DNA of 36,395 nt from Prochlorococcus sp. AG-402-G06 (GCA_003277985.1 QCHR01000004.1:1-36395), one strand, 5' to 3'. Positions 1-9,035 are shown, numbered from the stretch's first letter. Numbers and translations: made by a program. Notes: generated by a model from the sequence alone, not told the origin.

Positions 1-2
1 TT

Positions 3-1079
3 GGCAAATTAGCAGACGCAGAATTATCCCATCGCAAAGCAATTGAAATAAAACCTGATTACGCAGAGGCGCATTCCAACCTAGGAAACCTATTGAAAGA
101 TCTTGGCAAATTAGATGAAGCAGAATTGTCTTACCGCAAAGCAATTGAAATCGCTCCTAATTTAGTAAGTGCCAAACTAAATTTAAATAGTATTACTGAC
201 ACAAGAGTTCCTAAATGGCATATTCCTATGATGAACGACTATGAAAGAAATAATGCTTATTTAAAAGCGATAAAGAGTGCCATTAAAGATAATGAATATG
301 TATTAGAGATAGGAACTGGTTCAGGATTACTTTCTATGATGGCTAGCGATGCGGGTGCCAAAAAAGTCATCACATGTGAGGCATCAAAACCGATTGCTGA
401 AGTAGCGAAAAGAATAATCGCGAGGAACGGTTTTTCAGATAAAATTGAAGTTATAAATAAAAAGTCAACTGAATTAAATGTTGGTAAAGATTTAGAGAAG
501 AAAGCCGATCTAATTATTTCCGAGATTTTATCTTCTGAATTTGTAGGAGAAGGAGTTCAATCATCATTATTAGATGCTAACAAAAGGTTAATCCAAGAGA
601 ATGGGCGAATGATACCTGAGGCTGGAGAAATTAAAATTGCCTTACTTGAAAGCAGTCCAGAAATTGAAAAAGAGTTATTTGTTCAGAGAGCAAATGGGTA
701 TGACCTTTCTGAATTTAATAATATTATGGGAACTAAAGTTAGTGTTAATTATCTCGGCAGAAAAACAACTACTTCTTTTTTAAGCGAAGTCAAAGTTCCA
801 TTTTTATTTGACTTCTATAGTAAAGAGATAATTAATAAACAAGAAGAAATAATAGAGATAGAGGCTTGCAAGAGTGGCATCTGTCTAGGGCTAATAACTT
901 GGCTAAGACTTAATCTTTATGAAGATATTTACTTCGAAAATAAGCCCAGTGAGAAATGTACTTCAGGATGGGTAAACCCTATTTATAAATTCAATCAGCC
1001 GTTAAAACTCTCAAAAGGTCAGGTAATCACAGTCAAAGCTACTCTTGAAAAAGACAGAGTATGGTATGAATTTATATAG
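3..1079 (+). CDS. TPR-repeat protein with PRMT-like methyltransferase domain (5' end outside window)
   Basis: The reading frame is open to the left edge, so the gene starts upstream; the TTG at 93 lies inside a TPR unit and is not the start. The visible N-terminus carries 34-residue TPR units (GKLADAELSHRKAIEI, then GKLDEAELSYRKAIEI). A SAM-dependent methyltransferase domain follows, with motif I VLEIGTGSGLLS. Its SEILSSEFVGEG segment resembles the double-E loop of protein arginine methyltransferases, especially the PRMT7/PRMT9 type. The C-terminal segment (SGWVNPIYKFNQPLKL) resembles the PRMT beta-barrel, with SGW where a THW-like motif is expected. It probably methylates a protein recognised by the TPRs, but the substrate is unknown. 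Domain assignment is fairly sure; arginine specificity is inference. Confidence 0.8.
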   Translation, partial: GKLADAELSHRKAIEIKPDYAEAHSNLGNLLKDLGKLDEAELSYRKAIEIAPNLVSAKLNLNSITDTRVPKWHIPMMNDYERNNAYLKAIKSAIKDNEYVLEIGTGSGLLSMMASDAGAKKVITCEASKPIAEVAKRIIARNGFSDKIEVINKKSTELNVGKDLEKKADLIISEILSSEFVGEGVQSSLLDANKRLIQENGRMIPEAGEIKIALLESSPEIEKELFVQRANGYDLSEFNNIMGTKVSVNYLGRKTTTSFLSEVKVPFLFDFYSKEIINKQEEIIEIEACKSGICLGLITWLRLNLYEDIYFENKPSEKCTSGWVNPIYKFNQPLKLSKGQVITVKATLEKDRVWYEFI

Positions 1080-1396
1080 TGAATTAATATATTAAATATA
1101 AATTAACTTAGAAAAATCTAACTGTAATCAATTTAAGTCTCTAGAGTTCTCACATCAAGGACTAAGAAAATCTCTTTTAACAAGTATTTTCCAAAAGAAA
1201 AAACACAGACGAACTTACAAAACCGAGAGAAAACAGAAGAGCAAACCCCACACATCCTCATAAATGTTTGCTCACACAAAGAACTCAGATTGTGCGGCAC
1301 ACGAGGAACTGATATGAACTTGTGATTTTTTACCTTACTGCTACGCGTTATTTCTGTTTTTTGAACTTATACGAACTAGCCTGAACCAATAAAGAA
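1080..1396. other. 317-bp stretch without a gene, with degenerate GAACT-containing repeats
   Basis: No convincing ORF was found. The right part contains several copies of GAACT. The best pair is 1305-1322 and 1362-1379, which agree at 14 of 18 positions with the pattern GAACT-N-ATA-Y-GAACT-N-G. Further single copies lie near 1211 and 1281. The stretch lies between the methyltransferase gene and the 3' end of tRNA-Ser. No terminator with a clear U-run was recognised. Confidence 0.5.
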
Positions 1397-1485
1397 CGGA
1401 GAGGGAGGGATTCGAACCCTCGACAGAAGTTACCTCCTGTAACTCCTTAGCAGGGAGCCGCTTTCAACCACTCAGCCACCTCTCC
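1397..1485 (-). tRNA. tRNA-Ser(GCT)
   Basis: Read on the minus strand, a 7-bp acceptor stem (GGAGAGG with CCTCTCC) and a G discriminator enclose a D arm (GGCTGAGTGG), an anticodon loop CTGCTAA with anticodon GCT, a long variable arm typical of tRNA-Ser, and the T arm GAGGGTTCGAATCCCTC. The length is 89 nt. The 3' CCA is not encoded. It reads serine codons AGC and AGU. Confidence 0.97.
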
Positions 1486-1545
1486 ATACCCATCACCTTA
1501 CCAAGTCGTAGCTCAAAATATTTAGATTGTGCTCCTCTTCAAATT

Positions 1546-2745
1546 TTAAGTGATCACTCTAGGTAGACGATTTCTGAAACTACAAAGGACTTCCCATGGA
1601 ATTGATCCAGACAAATCACACCAATTCTGAGGAGAAATACATACTTCACCATCAGTTCCAAGAAGGGTAAAAACTTGACCCGTTTTAATATCTGGTTTAT
1701 TAGTTATGTCAAAAACCATTTGATCCATTGCAATTGCACCTACTTGGGGCACCAAAACTCCATCTATTGAGGCTGATATTTTCCCAGAAAGATTTCTACT
1801 GACCCCATCTGCATAACCAATAGCGACCACAGCAAGCTTACTTTTCCTTTGAGTTTTAAAAATATGTCCATACCCCACTCCTATACCTTTTTCTACTTCC
1901 CTAACCAAAGTCACTCGAGCCTTAACTTTCAAGGCAGGGGCGAGTCTCAATTCAGACTCAAACTCATTTCCGGGAAAGTAACCATACAAGCTAAGTCCTA
2001 CTCGAACCATATCAAAATGAAGACGACTGTCTGAGAGTGTCCCCGCCGAATTTGCTAAGTGTTTACATAGAAGCTTATTTCTAGCACCCAAATCTTTTAA
2101 AACCTTCTCAAATCTATTTAACTGAATCTGAGTAAAACTGACTTCACTATCTTTTTCCAGATCCTTATCAGCGATTGCTAAATGGCTATATATACCTTTT
2201 AAGGATATGTTTTCTAAAGAATCAATTTTAGAAACTAATTCTTCTACTTCATTGCAATCACAGCCAAGTCTCGTCATCCCCGTATCAACTTTTAAGTGGA
2301 TAGAGAATTTTCTAAGATTATTTTCTGCGATGTTATTGCAAATAATTGCCTCACGAATTCCACTAATTGTGGGGATCAAATCCCAACAAAACGAAGAATA
2401 AAGTTCTTCTGCATTTATTAGATTTCCAAGAATTAATATTTGACACTTTAAGCCAGCATTTCTTAATTGAATCCCCTCTTCTAATGTTGCCACGCCAAGG
2501 CTATCAGCGCCTCCAATTAAAGCAGCCTTTGCAACAGTCTCTGAACCATGTCCATATCCATCTGCTTTGACAACTGCCATTAATGAACAATCTTTACCAA
2601 TAAGTTGTTTTAAGACTCTCGAATTATTTTCAATAACTTTCGAATCGACCTCAACCCATGCACGACTACGAGGATCAGAGTTAATTAAATTTTCAGTTGT
2701 CCCACCATAAGTGACAAGTTTTTGATTTCTATTCAACTTTGACAT
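1546..2745 (-). CDS. alr: Alanine racemase
   Basis: A PLP enzyme that interconverts L- and D-alanine for peptidoglycan synthesis in the cytoplasm. The PLP-lysine motif AVVKADGYGHG is present near the N-terminus, followed by SLGVATLEEG, the HLANSAGT segment, the RVGLSLYGY segment and GVGYGHIF, which carries the catalytic tyrosine of the second half-site. I chose the ATG at 2745 (MSKLNRNQ, 399 residues). ATG 2754 is also possible. The longer frame to 2829 adds 28 residues unlike the family and runs into the divergent HNH gene. No Shine-Dalgarno sequence decides between them. It stands alone downstream of the divergent promoter region and reads toward tRNA-Ser. Confidence 0.95.
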   Translation of the reverse strand: MSKLNRNQKLVTYGGTTENLINSDPRSRAWVEVDSKVIENNSRVLKQLIGKDCSLMAVVKADGYGHGSETVAKAALIGGADSLGVATLEEGIQLRNAGLKCQILILGNLINAEELYSSFCWDLIPTISGIREAIICNNIAENNLRKFSIHLKVDTGMTRLGCDCNEVEELVSKIDSLENISLKGIYSHLAIADKDLEKDSEVSFTQIQLNRFEKVLKDLGARNKLLCKHLANSAGTLSDSRLHFDMVRVGLSLYGYFPGNEFESELRLAPALKVKARVTLVREVEKGIGVGYGHIFKTQRKSKLAVVAIGYADGVSRNLSGKISASIDGVLVPQVGAIAMDQMVFDITNKPDIKTGQVFTLLGTDGEVCISPQNWCDLSGSIPWEVLCSFRNRLPRVIT

Positions 2746-2768
2746 ACTTTGCATGCAATCAATGTAAT
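2739..2768 (+). promoter_or_regulatory. Sigma70-type promoter for the HNH gene
   Basis: A perfect TTGACA at 2739-2744 is followed after 18 bp by TGTAAT at 2763-2768 (5 of 6 matches to TATAAT). It points to the HNH gene, whose start is 36 or 60 bp downstream of the -10 box depending on the codon chosen. It overlaps the first codons of alr on the other strand. Seen by eye, not tested. Confidence 0.55.
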
Positions 2769-2827
2769 AAGGGAAACTGCAACAAGGCCGTATAACCACT
2801 AGCATGCCGCTTAAATGGCTTGCTTGC

Positions 2828-3334
2828 ATGGGTCAAGTTCTTGTTTTGAATGCCTCCTATGAGCCATTGAACATCACTTCATGGCGTCGCGCGACTGTTT
2901 TAATGCTTAAGGGCAAGGCTGAAAGTCTTGAAGAAGATGCTGAACATAATATTAGACAAGATGTGAAAGCCCCTACCGTAATAAGATTAAGACATTTTAT
3001 TAGAGTTCCATATCGTGAAATACCACTTTCTAGAAAAAATATATTTCAAAGAGATGGGAACTGTTGTCAATATTGTGGTCAGAAAAATAAAAAACTTTCA
3101 ATTGACCATGTGTTTCCCCGAAGTAGAGGAGGCACTGACAATTGGGAGAATGTGATTACTGCATGTCTTCAATGCAACGTAATGAAAGGTAATAGAACTC
3201 CTGAAGAAGCAAAGATGCCTTTAAAAAACAAACCGTATAAACCTTTAAACAATATGAGTTTTGAAACAACAAAGCAAATTCATTCTGGCCGCCACAAAGA
3301 ATGGAGTAAGTATGTTATTGGATGGGTAGCTTAG
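2828..3334 (+). CDS. HNH endonuclease family protein
   Basis: The protein has a classical HNH nuclease core: FQRDGNCCQYCG with a CxxC pair, IDHVFPRSRGG with the DH of the active site, and WENVITACLQCNVMKGNRTP with the second CxxC and the Asn-Lys end of the motif. The N-terminus VLVLNASYEPLNI is a typical start for this stand-alone cyanobacterial and bacterial family, so I prefer the ATG at 2828 (MGQVLVL, 168 residues). The ATG at 2804 would add eight residues. The family probably nicks or cuts DNA; its physiological role is not established. The gene is convergent with prfA, with only 6 bp between the stop codons. Confidence 0.9.
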   Translation: MGQVLVLNASYEPLNITSWRRATVLMLKGKAESLEEDAEHNIRQDVKAPTVIRLRHFIRVPYREIPLSRKNIFQRDGNCCQYCGQKNKKLSIDHVFPRSRGGTDNWENVITACLQCNVMKGNRTPEEAKMPLKNKPYKPLNNMSFETTKQIHSGRHKEWSKYVIGWVA

Positions 3335-3366
3335 TTTCTTTTAATCTTCAGATTGATTACTAAGCT
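3328..3366. terminator. Inverted repeat spanning the stop codons of the HNH gene and prfA
   Basis: Perfect 8-bp arms AGCTTAGT (3328-3335) and ACTAAGCT (3359-3366) enclose a second small perfect repeat, AATCT-TC-AGATT (3343-3354). The structure lies exactly between two convergent genes and covers both stops, so it may end transcription from both sides. No long U-run follows on either strand. Confidence 0.45.
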
Positions 3367-4438
3367 CTTCCATTTGCCGTTTCTGTTCTTCAGCGATACA
3401 CGCGCCAATAACATCTTCCAATTGACCTGCTAAAACTTGTTCAAGGGGAAAATTAATTCCTAATCGATGATCTGTTGTTCGATTATCTTTGTAGTTATAG
3501 GTTCGTATTTTTTCACTTCTATCACCTGTTCCAACTTGAGATAATCGTGCTGATCTTTCTTTTGCGTTAGCCTCAGCTATTTCTAATTCTAATAACTTAG
3601 CTCTTAAAATCTCCATAGCTCTTTCTCTATTTTGTAATTGTGAACGTTCCTGTGTACAAAAAACTCTTATACCTGACGGCTTATGAAATAAATCAATAGC
3701 TGTTTCTACTTTATTAACATTTTGCCCACCAGCACCGCCTGATCTTGCGGTACTAATTACTAAGTCAGTAGATTCAATTTTTACTTCAACAGGATCAGCT
3801 TCTGGCATTACGGCAACAGTTGCAGTGGAGGTATGAACTCGGCCTTGGGATTCAGTCGAAGGAACTCTTTGAACTCTATGAACTCCTGCTTCGAACTTTA
3901 GTTGACTATAAACAGAATCTCCTTTTACTGAGATAATCATTTCCCGAAAACCACCCATATCAGCCTCTGTTGAACTTATTGGTTTTACATTCCAACCAAG
4001 TTTCTGACCATACCTTTCATACATTCTTGCTAAATCGCCAGCCCATAAACAAGCTTCATTGCCTCCTGCTCCAGCTCTGATTTCGAGCATCACACTTCTT
4101 TCATCTCTAGGATCTTTTGGCAAAAGAGCCAACGTTAATTTCCGAATTAATTCATTTTTTGAAAATTCGAGGTTTTGAAGTTCTTCTTTAGCCAAAAGTT
4201 CCATCTCTTTATCATCTTTGCTTTCTTTTACTAAACCTTTAGCTTCTAGACATTCACTTTCTATTGTCTGGAGTTTGACATAATCATTCACCAAAGGTTC
4301 AAGGCGCGAACGTTCTCTAGCAATTTTTTCTAATTGTTTAGGATCTGAAGCAACATCTGGATCTGCTAGTTGCATCTCAAGGTTTTGAAAACTACTTTTA
4401 GCTGTCTCTAAACGTTTTATTAGGGTTGAAGAATCCAT
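3341..4438 (-). CDS. prfA: Peptide chain release factor 1
   Basis: RF1 recognises UAA and UAG in the ribosomal A site and triggers peptide release. The GGQ catalytic motif is seen in [15 protein letters not shown], and the codon-recognition region has [18 protein letters not shown], where PST replaces the PAT of E. coli RF1 but keeps the PxT pattern. The length of 365 residues is normal. It is the last gene of the ribosomal run on this strand, 35 bp after rpmE, so it is probably co-transcribed with it. Confidence 0.97.
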   Translation of the reverse strand: MDSSTLIKRLETAKSSFQNLEMQLADPDVASDPKQLEKIARERSRLEPLVNDYVKLQTIESECLEAKGLVKESKDDKEMELLAKEELQNLEFSKNELIRKLTLALLPKDPRDERSVMLEIRAGAGGNEACLWAGDLARMYERYGQKLGWNVKPISSTEADMGGFREMIISVKGDSVYSQLKFEAGVHRVQRVPSTESQGRVHTSTATVAVMPEADPVEVKIESTDLVISTARSGGAGGQNVNKVETAIDLFHKPSGIRVFCTQERSQLQNRERAMEILRAKLLELEIAEANAKERSARLSQVGTGDRSEKIRTYNYKDNRTTDHRLGINFPLEQVLAGQLEDVIGACIAEEQKRQMEELSNQSED

Positions 4439-4473
4439 TCTTTGTATTCCCTAAAACTTATGGTCAACGGCTA

Positions 4474-4734
4474 TCAACTTTCTTTTTTTTCTTTTGGTGA
4501 TTTATTTTTTTCTTCACTTGAATCGGAAGAAGCCATTCCATATTTTCTCATAAATCTATCCACTCTTCCTTCTGTATCTAAAATCTTCTGTGTCCCTGTA
4601 AAGAAGGGATGGTTTCCACTCCAAACATCAACCTGTATTTCTGGCTGTGTGGAACCAGTTGTCATAACAACCTCACCATTGCAAATAACTTTTGCTTCTG
4701 GATACCAAGTTGGATGTATATCTGATTTAGGCAT
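4474..4734 (-). CDS. rpmE: 50S ribosomal protein L31, zinc-ligand-free form
   Basis: The start MPKSDIHPTWYPEA, the HPFFTGTQ segment and GRVDRFMRKYG identify L31. The frame extends further upstream, but the ATG at 4734 gives the family N-terminus. The four cysteines of zinc-binding L31 (two in CSC, two in CSKC before HPFF) are reduced to one: the second pair reads VWSGNHPFF with Trp and Asn at the cysteine positions. The acidic and lysine-rich tail (SSDSSEEKNKSPKEKKES) is longer than in E. coli. It lies between rpsI and prfA and probably belongs to their operon. Confidence 0.95.
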   Translation of the reverse strand: MPKSDIHPTWYPEAKVICNGEVVMTTGSTQPEIQVDVWSGNHPFFTGTQKILDTEGRVDRFMRKYGMASSDSSEEKNKSPKEKKES

Positions 4735-4771
4735 GATCAAAAAAGAAAATTTTTTAGAGTGAAAATTGTAA

Positions 4772-5179
4772 TTATCTCTTAGAGAATTGTGGAGCTTTAC
4801 GAGCTTTTTTGAGACCATATTTACGCCTCTCTTTTGCTCTAGGATCTCGACTGAGGTGCCCCTCAACTTTAAGAGCCTTACGATTATCAATAGACAAATC
4901 ACATAAAGCTCTGGCAGCTCCTTGTTTTATTGCATCTGACTGACCAGTCAATCCCCCGCCATATACATTAACTAAAACATCATATGATTCACTCAAACCT
5001 AAAGTCTTTAAAGGGGCTTTAACAGCAGATATATAAGCAGGATTGAAATTCAAGTAATGGTCACCAGGTCGACCATTAATAACTATTTCACCTTTTCCAG
5101 GAGTTAGTCTCACTCTTGCTACTGATGTCTTACGTCTACCAGTTCCCCAGTAGACTACTTTGTTTGTAGAGCTAGTCAT
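4772..5179 (-). CDS. rpsI: 30S ribosomal protein S9
   Basis: [17 protein letters not shown] at the N-terminus, [19 protein letters not shown] in the middle and a C-terminus ending KAPQFSKR are hallmarks of S9, whose basic tail reaches the decoding site. The length is 135 residues. The gene overlaps the end of rplM by 4 bp (ATGA-type junction), so the two are translationally coupled, as in most bacteria. Confidence 0.98.
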   Translation of the reverse strand: MTSSTNKVVYWGTGRRKTSVARVRLTPGKGEIVINGRPGDHYLNFNPAYISAVKAPLKTLGLSESYDVLVNVYGGGLTGQSDAIKQGAARALCDLSIDNRKALKVEGHLSRDPRAKERRKYGLKKARKAPQFSKR

Positions 5180-5628
5180 TTCGAAACAGATTCAGAATTT
5201 AGATTAAGAATTTTAGGTTCTTGAGCTGAATGGGGGTGATCAGAGCCTTTATAGACTTTCAGCTTAGTAAATAATTGCCTACCTAGTCTTGTATGAGGCA
5301 GCATACCTTTAATTGCCTTTTCAACTATTCGTTCTGGAATTCTAGATTGAAGAGCCTTAAAGGTTTCAACTTTCATTCCTCCTGGACGCCCAGAGTGTCT
5401 GCGATAAAGTTTTTGATCAGCTTTTTTACCAGTAACTTTAATCTTTTCTGCATTTACAACAATAACAAAATCACCAGTATCTAAGTGAGGGGTGAAATTT
5501 GGCTTTGTTTTACCCCTTAGTACACTGGCAACTTCGGTTGCTAGTCGACCAAGAGTCTGATTCTCTGCATCCACCAAAAACCACTGGCGATCAATTGAAT
5601 CCGGCGATGGAACTGATGTCTTGTTCAT
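5176..5628 (-). CDS. rplM: 50S ribosomal protein L13
   Basis: [17 protein letters not shown], the [18 protein letters not shown] segment, YRHSGRPGG and [11 protein letters not shown] mark L13. The 150 residues include a short C-terminal extension ([11 protein letters not shown]) beyond the E. coli length of about 142. The 181-bp space to truA may hold its own promoter for rplM-rpsI-rpmE-prfA. Confidence 0.98.
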   Translation of the reverse strand: MNKTSVPSPDSIDRQWFLVDAENQTLGRLATEVASVLRGKTKPNFTPHLDTGDFVIVVNAEKIKVTGKKADQKLYRRHSGRPGGMKVETFKALQSRIPERIVEKAIKGMLPHTRLGRQLFTKLKVYKGSDHPHSAQEPKILNLNSESVSK

Positions 5629-5659
5629 TTTTCCTGAACACCTTTAACGCTGAATAAGC

Positions 5660-5676
5660 ATTATCGTATAGATAAT
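5660..5676 (-). promoter_or_regulatory. Possible operator or promoter element upstream of rplM
   Basis: ATTATC and GATAAT form a 6-bp inverted repeat around GTATA, 32 bp upstream of the rplM start, within the only sizeable gap (5629-5809) of the lower ribosomal run. On the minus strand GATAAT could be a -10 box, but only weak -35 candidates are present. Tentative. Confidence 0.25.
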
Positions 5677-5809
5677 ACTGTTTAAGGAAGTTATCAAGTC
5701 AAATAATTGATCTGATTCTTCAGAAAATTGATTCTACACTTCCATGGCTGAAAACAGGCGTTTTTGTGTGCATAAAATTTAAATTACTGATTTAAGAAAA
5801 CTTCTATTG

Positions 5810-6658
5810 TTATTTATTAATCTCCATATTTGTTGAATCTTGAAAAGAATCAAATCTTGGGAGAGAAAAATTAGGAAAAGTGTCAAAACTTTTCTCTTTT
5901 GAAAAGATATTTTCGTCATAACCAACTCTGATCAAACAAAGACCATGAGCTGGAGCAGACTCCCTTACCTCGGACCGCAAACCCTCTCTCCATCGATGTC
6001 TAAATTTTTCAAGAGAAAGTCGTTTTTCGCCAACAGCAACTAATTGACCCACTAAAAGTCTGACCATTCCATACAAAAAGCCACTGGCCTGTATATCAAC
6101 TGTTACTACATCCCCATAACGACAAATAGAAACATCCTGCACTGTGGTCAATGAATTATTCCTATTACTTCCTGCTTTTTCAAATGCTGAGAAATCATGT
6201 AAACCTAATAAATCATTTAGAGCCTGCTTCATCAAATCGATATCTAACCTGAATTTATACTTATGCCAACTTATATTTTGAAGAAAAAGATTTGGATAGG
6301 AACCATTAAAAATAGAATACCTATACCTTCTATACTTTGCTGAATAACAAGCATGCCAGTCTCTTCGCACATTGACTGATTCAAGAACTTTAATTGACTC
6401 TGGAAGCCTTCCATTTATCGCTGATGCCCATTTTTTTATAGGAATTGGTCCAGAACAATCAAAATGAGCAACTTGTCCAGAAGCGTGAACACCAGAATCA
6501 GTCCTGCCTGCTCCAATTACTTTGACTGGTCTAATTGGATCAAGTTCTGAAATTATTTTTTCTAAAGTTCCTTGAACAGTTTTTGAATCTTTTTGATTTT
6601 GCCAACCTCTAAAACCTGCTCCATCGTATTGAATAACAATTGCGATTCTATTAGTCAA
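5810..6658 (-). CDS. truA: tRNA pseudouridine(38-40) synthase TruA
   Basis: TruA converts uridines 38-40 of the tRNA anticodon arm to pseudouridine. The catalytic aspartate is in GAGRTDSGVHASGQVAHFD, and the N-terminal IQYDGAGFRGWQ and the FLYGMVRLLVG segment are conserved. The start is a TTG at 6658, since no ATG or GTG in frame gives the family N-terminus (TNRIAIVIQYDG). It sits after rplQ in the ribosomal run, 62 bp away. The C-terminal 30 residues or so are low-complexity and poorly conserved in appearance. Confidence 0.95.
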   Translation of the reverse strand: MTNRIAIVIQYDGAGFRGWQNQKDSKTVQGTLEKIISELDPIRPVKVIGAGRTDSGVHASGQVAHFDCSGPIPIKKWASAINGRLPESIKVLESVNVRRDWHACYSAKYRRYRYSIFNGSYPNLFLQNISWHKYKFRLDIDLMKQALNDLLGLHDFSAFEKAGSNRNNSLTTVQDVSICRYGDVVTVDIQASGFLYGMVRLLVGQLVAVGEKRLSLEKFRHRWREGLRSEVRESAPAHGLCLIRVGYDENIFSKEKSFDTFPNFSLPRFDSFQDSTNMEINK

Positions 6659-6720
6659 ATTAAAAATTAAATTACTGAAGAAGTAAAAAATCTTGAATTA
6701 ATTTTTAGGAGAATTTATCC

Positions 6721-7071
6721 CTATACAAGCTCAATAATGGCCATTTCAGAATTATCACCACGCCTTGGAGTAGTTCTGACGATTCTGGTATAACCACCTT
6801 TACGATCTCCATATCTCTCTTGAGCCTTTTCAAAAAGTGCATGAACTAACTGCTTGTCATATACATACCCGATAGCTCTTCTTCTTGAGGAGAGGCTTCC
6901 ATCCTTAGCTAAGGTAATCATTCTCTCAGTTTCATCCCTCAAAGCTTTAGCTCTTGCTTTGGTTGTTGTAACTCTACCTTCACGAATAAGTTGAGTAGTT
7001 AAACCTCTTAAAAGTGCCTTTCTTTGATCAGCAGGGCGACTTAATTGTGGAACTCGACGTTGATGACGCAT
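6721..7071 (-). CDS. rplQ: 50S ribosomal protein L17
   Basis: The N-terminus [17 protein letters not shown] and the [18 protein letters not shown] segment are typical of L17, and the 116-residue length is that of the short bacterial form. It follows rpoA after 39 bp, the usual order of the alpha operon. Confidence 0.98.
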   Translation of the reverse strand: MRHQRRVPQLSRPADQRKALLRGLTTQLIREGRVTTTKARAKALRDETERMITLAKDGSLSSRRRAIGYVYDKQLVHALFEKAQERYGDRKGGYTRIVRTTPRRGDNSEMAIIELV

Positions 7072-7110
7072 TGGATTAGCTTCGAAATTTAGTAAAAATA
7101 AAACTGAAAG

Positions 7111-8049
7111 TCATGCAGAAGTTCTACTTTGCGGAATAGAAATTCCAATTCTTTCTAGAGCTTCAATCACTTCATCAGCTGATTTAGAACCGAAGTTCTT
7201 AATTTCCAATAAATCCTCATAACTGAAACCCATCAAGTCTGAAACAGAATTCACTTGGGCACGTTTTAGGCAATTGTAAGCTCGTACAGATAAGTTTAAC
7301 TCTTCGAGGGGTATTTGGGCCTCTGCTGCGGGTTCTGGCTCTTCAGGAATCTCTTCTACCATTGAGACAGTAGCGAGAGGTTGAAAAAGTTCGATTAATT
7401 GATTAGCAGCTTCAGCTAATGCATCATCTGGAGAGGTAGATCCATCAGTTACTAGCTCCATTTTTAATCTTTCTCTACTAGAACCACCCTCTGCCACAGC
7501 AGTTTCATCAATAGTAAAATTAACTCTATTTATAGGCATAAATACAGCATCTATTTGAAGTAAATCAATTGCACTTGTCTCTTCATTTCTTCTATCGACT
7601 GGTCGATATCCAACACCTCTTTCAACATGTAATTCTAATTCCAAGTTATGACCCTCATGAACAGTTGCTATTGGACGGTCACCATCAACAACTTCAACTT
7701 GAGATGAGAACTGAATATCTTTTGCTTTAACTTCAGCTGGACCTGTTACAACGATTCTTCCTATCTCAAGTTCTTGACTGCGACTATCCACAGACAGTTG
7801 CTTGCAATTTAGAAGAATGTCTAAAACGTCCTCTCTGACGCCTGGAATTGTTGCATATTCATGATTAACACCTGCAATCCTTACAGCAGTAACTGCGCTG
7901 CCTTCAAGGCCACCCATTAATACTCTGCGTAGTGAATTACCCAAAGTTGTTGCCTGACCTCTTTCTAGAGGCCCAATTAGGAAGACGCCTGTTTGGGAGC
8001 GATCATTAGAGACTTGATGGTCGATCCTGTCAATCTGGTATTGCAACAC
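7111..8049 (-). CDS. rpoA: DNA-directed RNA polymerase subunit alpha
   Basis: This is the assembly and regulatory subunit of RNA polymerase. The N-terminal dimerisation domain carries [18 protein letters not shown], and the C-terminal domain, which contacts UP elements and activators, is seen in [16 protein letters not shown] and [16 protein letters not shown]. The start is GTG at 8049 (read as [12 protein letters not shown]), which fits the usual cyanobacterial start. The length is 312 residues. It lies between rpsK and rplQ as in other alpha operons. Confidence 0.98.
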   Translation of the reverse strand: MLQYQIDRIDHQVSNDRSQTGVFLIGPLERGQATTLGNSLRRVLMGGLEGSAVTAVRIAGVNHEYATIPGVREDVLDILLNCKQLSVDSRSQELEIGRIVVTGPAEVKAKDIQFSSQVEVVDGDRPIATVHEGHNLELELHVERGVGYRPVDRRNEETSAIDLLQIDAVFMPINRVNFTIDETAVAEGGSSRERLKMELVTDGSTSPDDALAEAANQLIELFQPLATVSMVEEIPEEPEPAAEAQIPLEELNLSVRAYNCLKRAQVNSVSDLMGFSYEDLLEIKNFGSKSADEVIEALERIGISIPQSRTSA

Positions 8050-8100
8050 GGTCTAATGCGATGTGGAAAAAAAAGAAAAGTTCACAGAAGTGAATAGAAT

Positions 8101-8493
8101 TTAAACGCGTCTGCGTTTAGGTCTCCTACAACCATTATGCGGGAGAGGAGTTACATCCCTGATTAAAGTAATTTCAAGACCAGCTACTTGCAACGCACGT
8201 ATTGCGGTTTCACGACCTGAACCTGGTCCTCTTACAAGAACTTCTATCTGGCGCATTCCTTGTTCTAATGCCCTACGGGCTGCAACTTCAGCAGCAGTTT
8301 GAGCAGCAAAAGGAGTCCCTTTTCGAGCTCCTTTAAACCCACTTGCTCCTGCTGATGACCAGGAAATTACCTCACCAGAAGTATCAGTAATTGAGACAAT
8401 GGTGTTATTGAAGGTACTTTGAATATGCACAACTCCGTTTGGAACATTGCGCTTTGATTTCTTAGAACCGGATTTCTTTGAGGTTGTAGCCAT
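8101..8493 (-). CDS. rpsK: 30S ribosomal protein S11
   Basis: [38 protein letters not shown] and the basic end [15 protein letters not shown] are diagnostic for S11 of the 30S platform. The length is 130 residues. It follows rpsM. Confidence 0.98.
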   Translation of the reverse strand: MATTSKKSGSKKSKRNVPNGVVHIQSTFNNTIVSITDTSGEVISWSSAGASGFKGARKGTPFAAQTAAEVAARRALEQGMRQIEVLVRGPGSGRETAIRALQVAGLEITLIRDVTPLPHNGCRRPKRRRV

Positions 8494-8556
8494 TAGGCTG
8501 TGCCTTAATAAAAAAGATTTAGTAAATTACCAAGTGGTAACAGGAGACTTAAGAAA

Positions 8557-8922
8557 TTATTTCTTTCTTCCTGCAACAGTTTTTCTCGCTCCTCTCCTAG
8601 TACGAGCGTTAGTTCTAGTTCGTTGTCCACGAACAGGAAGACTCATTCTGTGCCTACGTCCACGGACACACCCGATATCTTGAAGTCGTTTCAGCGCCAT
8701 GCCTTCTTGGCGCCTCAAATCTCCTTCAACTGTGAATTCTTCAGTAACAGCTCTGAGCTTCTGAACATCACTGTCTTCTAAATCCTTCACACGAATATCA
8801 GGATTAACTCCTGATTTTTCGAGGATATTCTGAGCTCTTGTTAAGCCAATACCATAGATGTAAGTTAAAGCAACTTCAACCCGCTTTTCGCGAGGTATGT
8901 CGATGCCTGCAATCCGTGCCAC
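8557..8922 (-). CDS. rpsM: 30S ribosomal protein S13
   Basis: [29 protein letters not shown] and [14 protein letters not shown] identify S13, which contacts the P-site tRNA and the inter-subunit bridges. The length is 121 residues. It heads the alpha-type segment after rpmJ, with a 113-bp gap that holds no other gene. Confidence 0.98.
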   Translation of the reverse strand: MARIAGIDIPREKRVEVALTYIYGIGLTRAQNILEKSGVNPDIRVKDLEDSDVQKLRAVTEEFTVEGDLRRQEGMALKRLQDIGCVRGRRHRMSLPVRGQRTRTNARTRRGARKTVAGRKK

Positions 8923-9035
8923 TTAGGAATAAATCGAAGAGGACAATAAAAATCATCATAATTGAATGATGATGATTGTTTAAGAAGAAAACCAAACAAA
9001 AATAAATTGTTGAAGACTTCTTAAAAAGCCAAGGA

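Noticed and set aside
93-95. TTG as the start of the methyltransferase gene
   Set aside because: It lies inside a TPR unit, and the frame is open with a further TPR unit to the window edge.
1397-1485. tRNA-Ser as the attachment site of an integrated element
   Set aside because: No integrase and no second copy of the tRNA 3' end were seen in the window; only the weak GAACT repeats remain.
2746-2829. 28-residue N-terminal extension of alanine racemase
   Set aside because: Unlike the family, and it overlaps the divergent HNH start and its promoter; a later ATG is more likely.
4735-4902. 56-residue N-terminal extension of L31
   Set aside because: L31 begins at MPKSDIHP; the extension is a shadow of rpsI in another frame.
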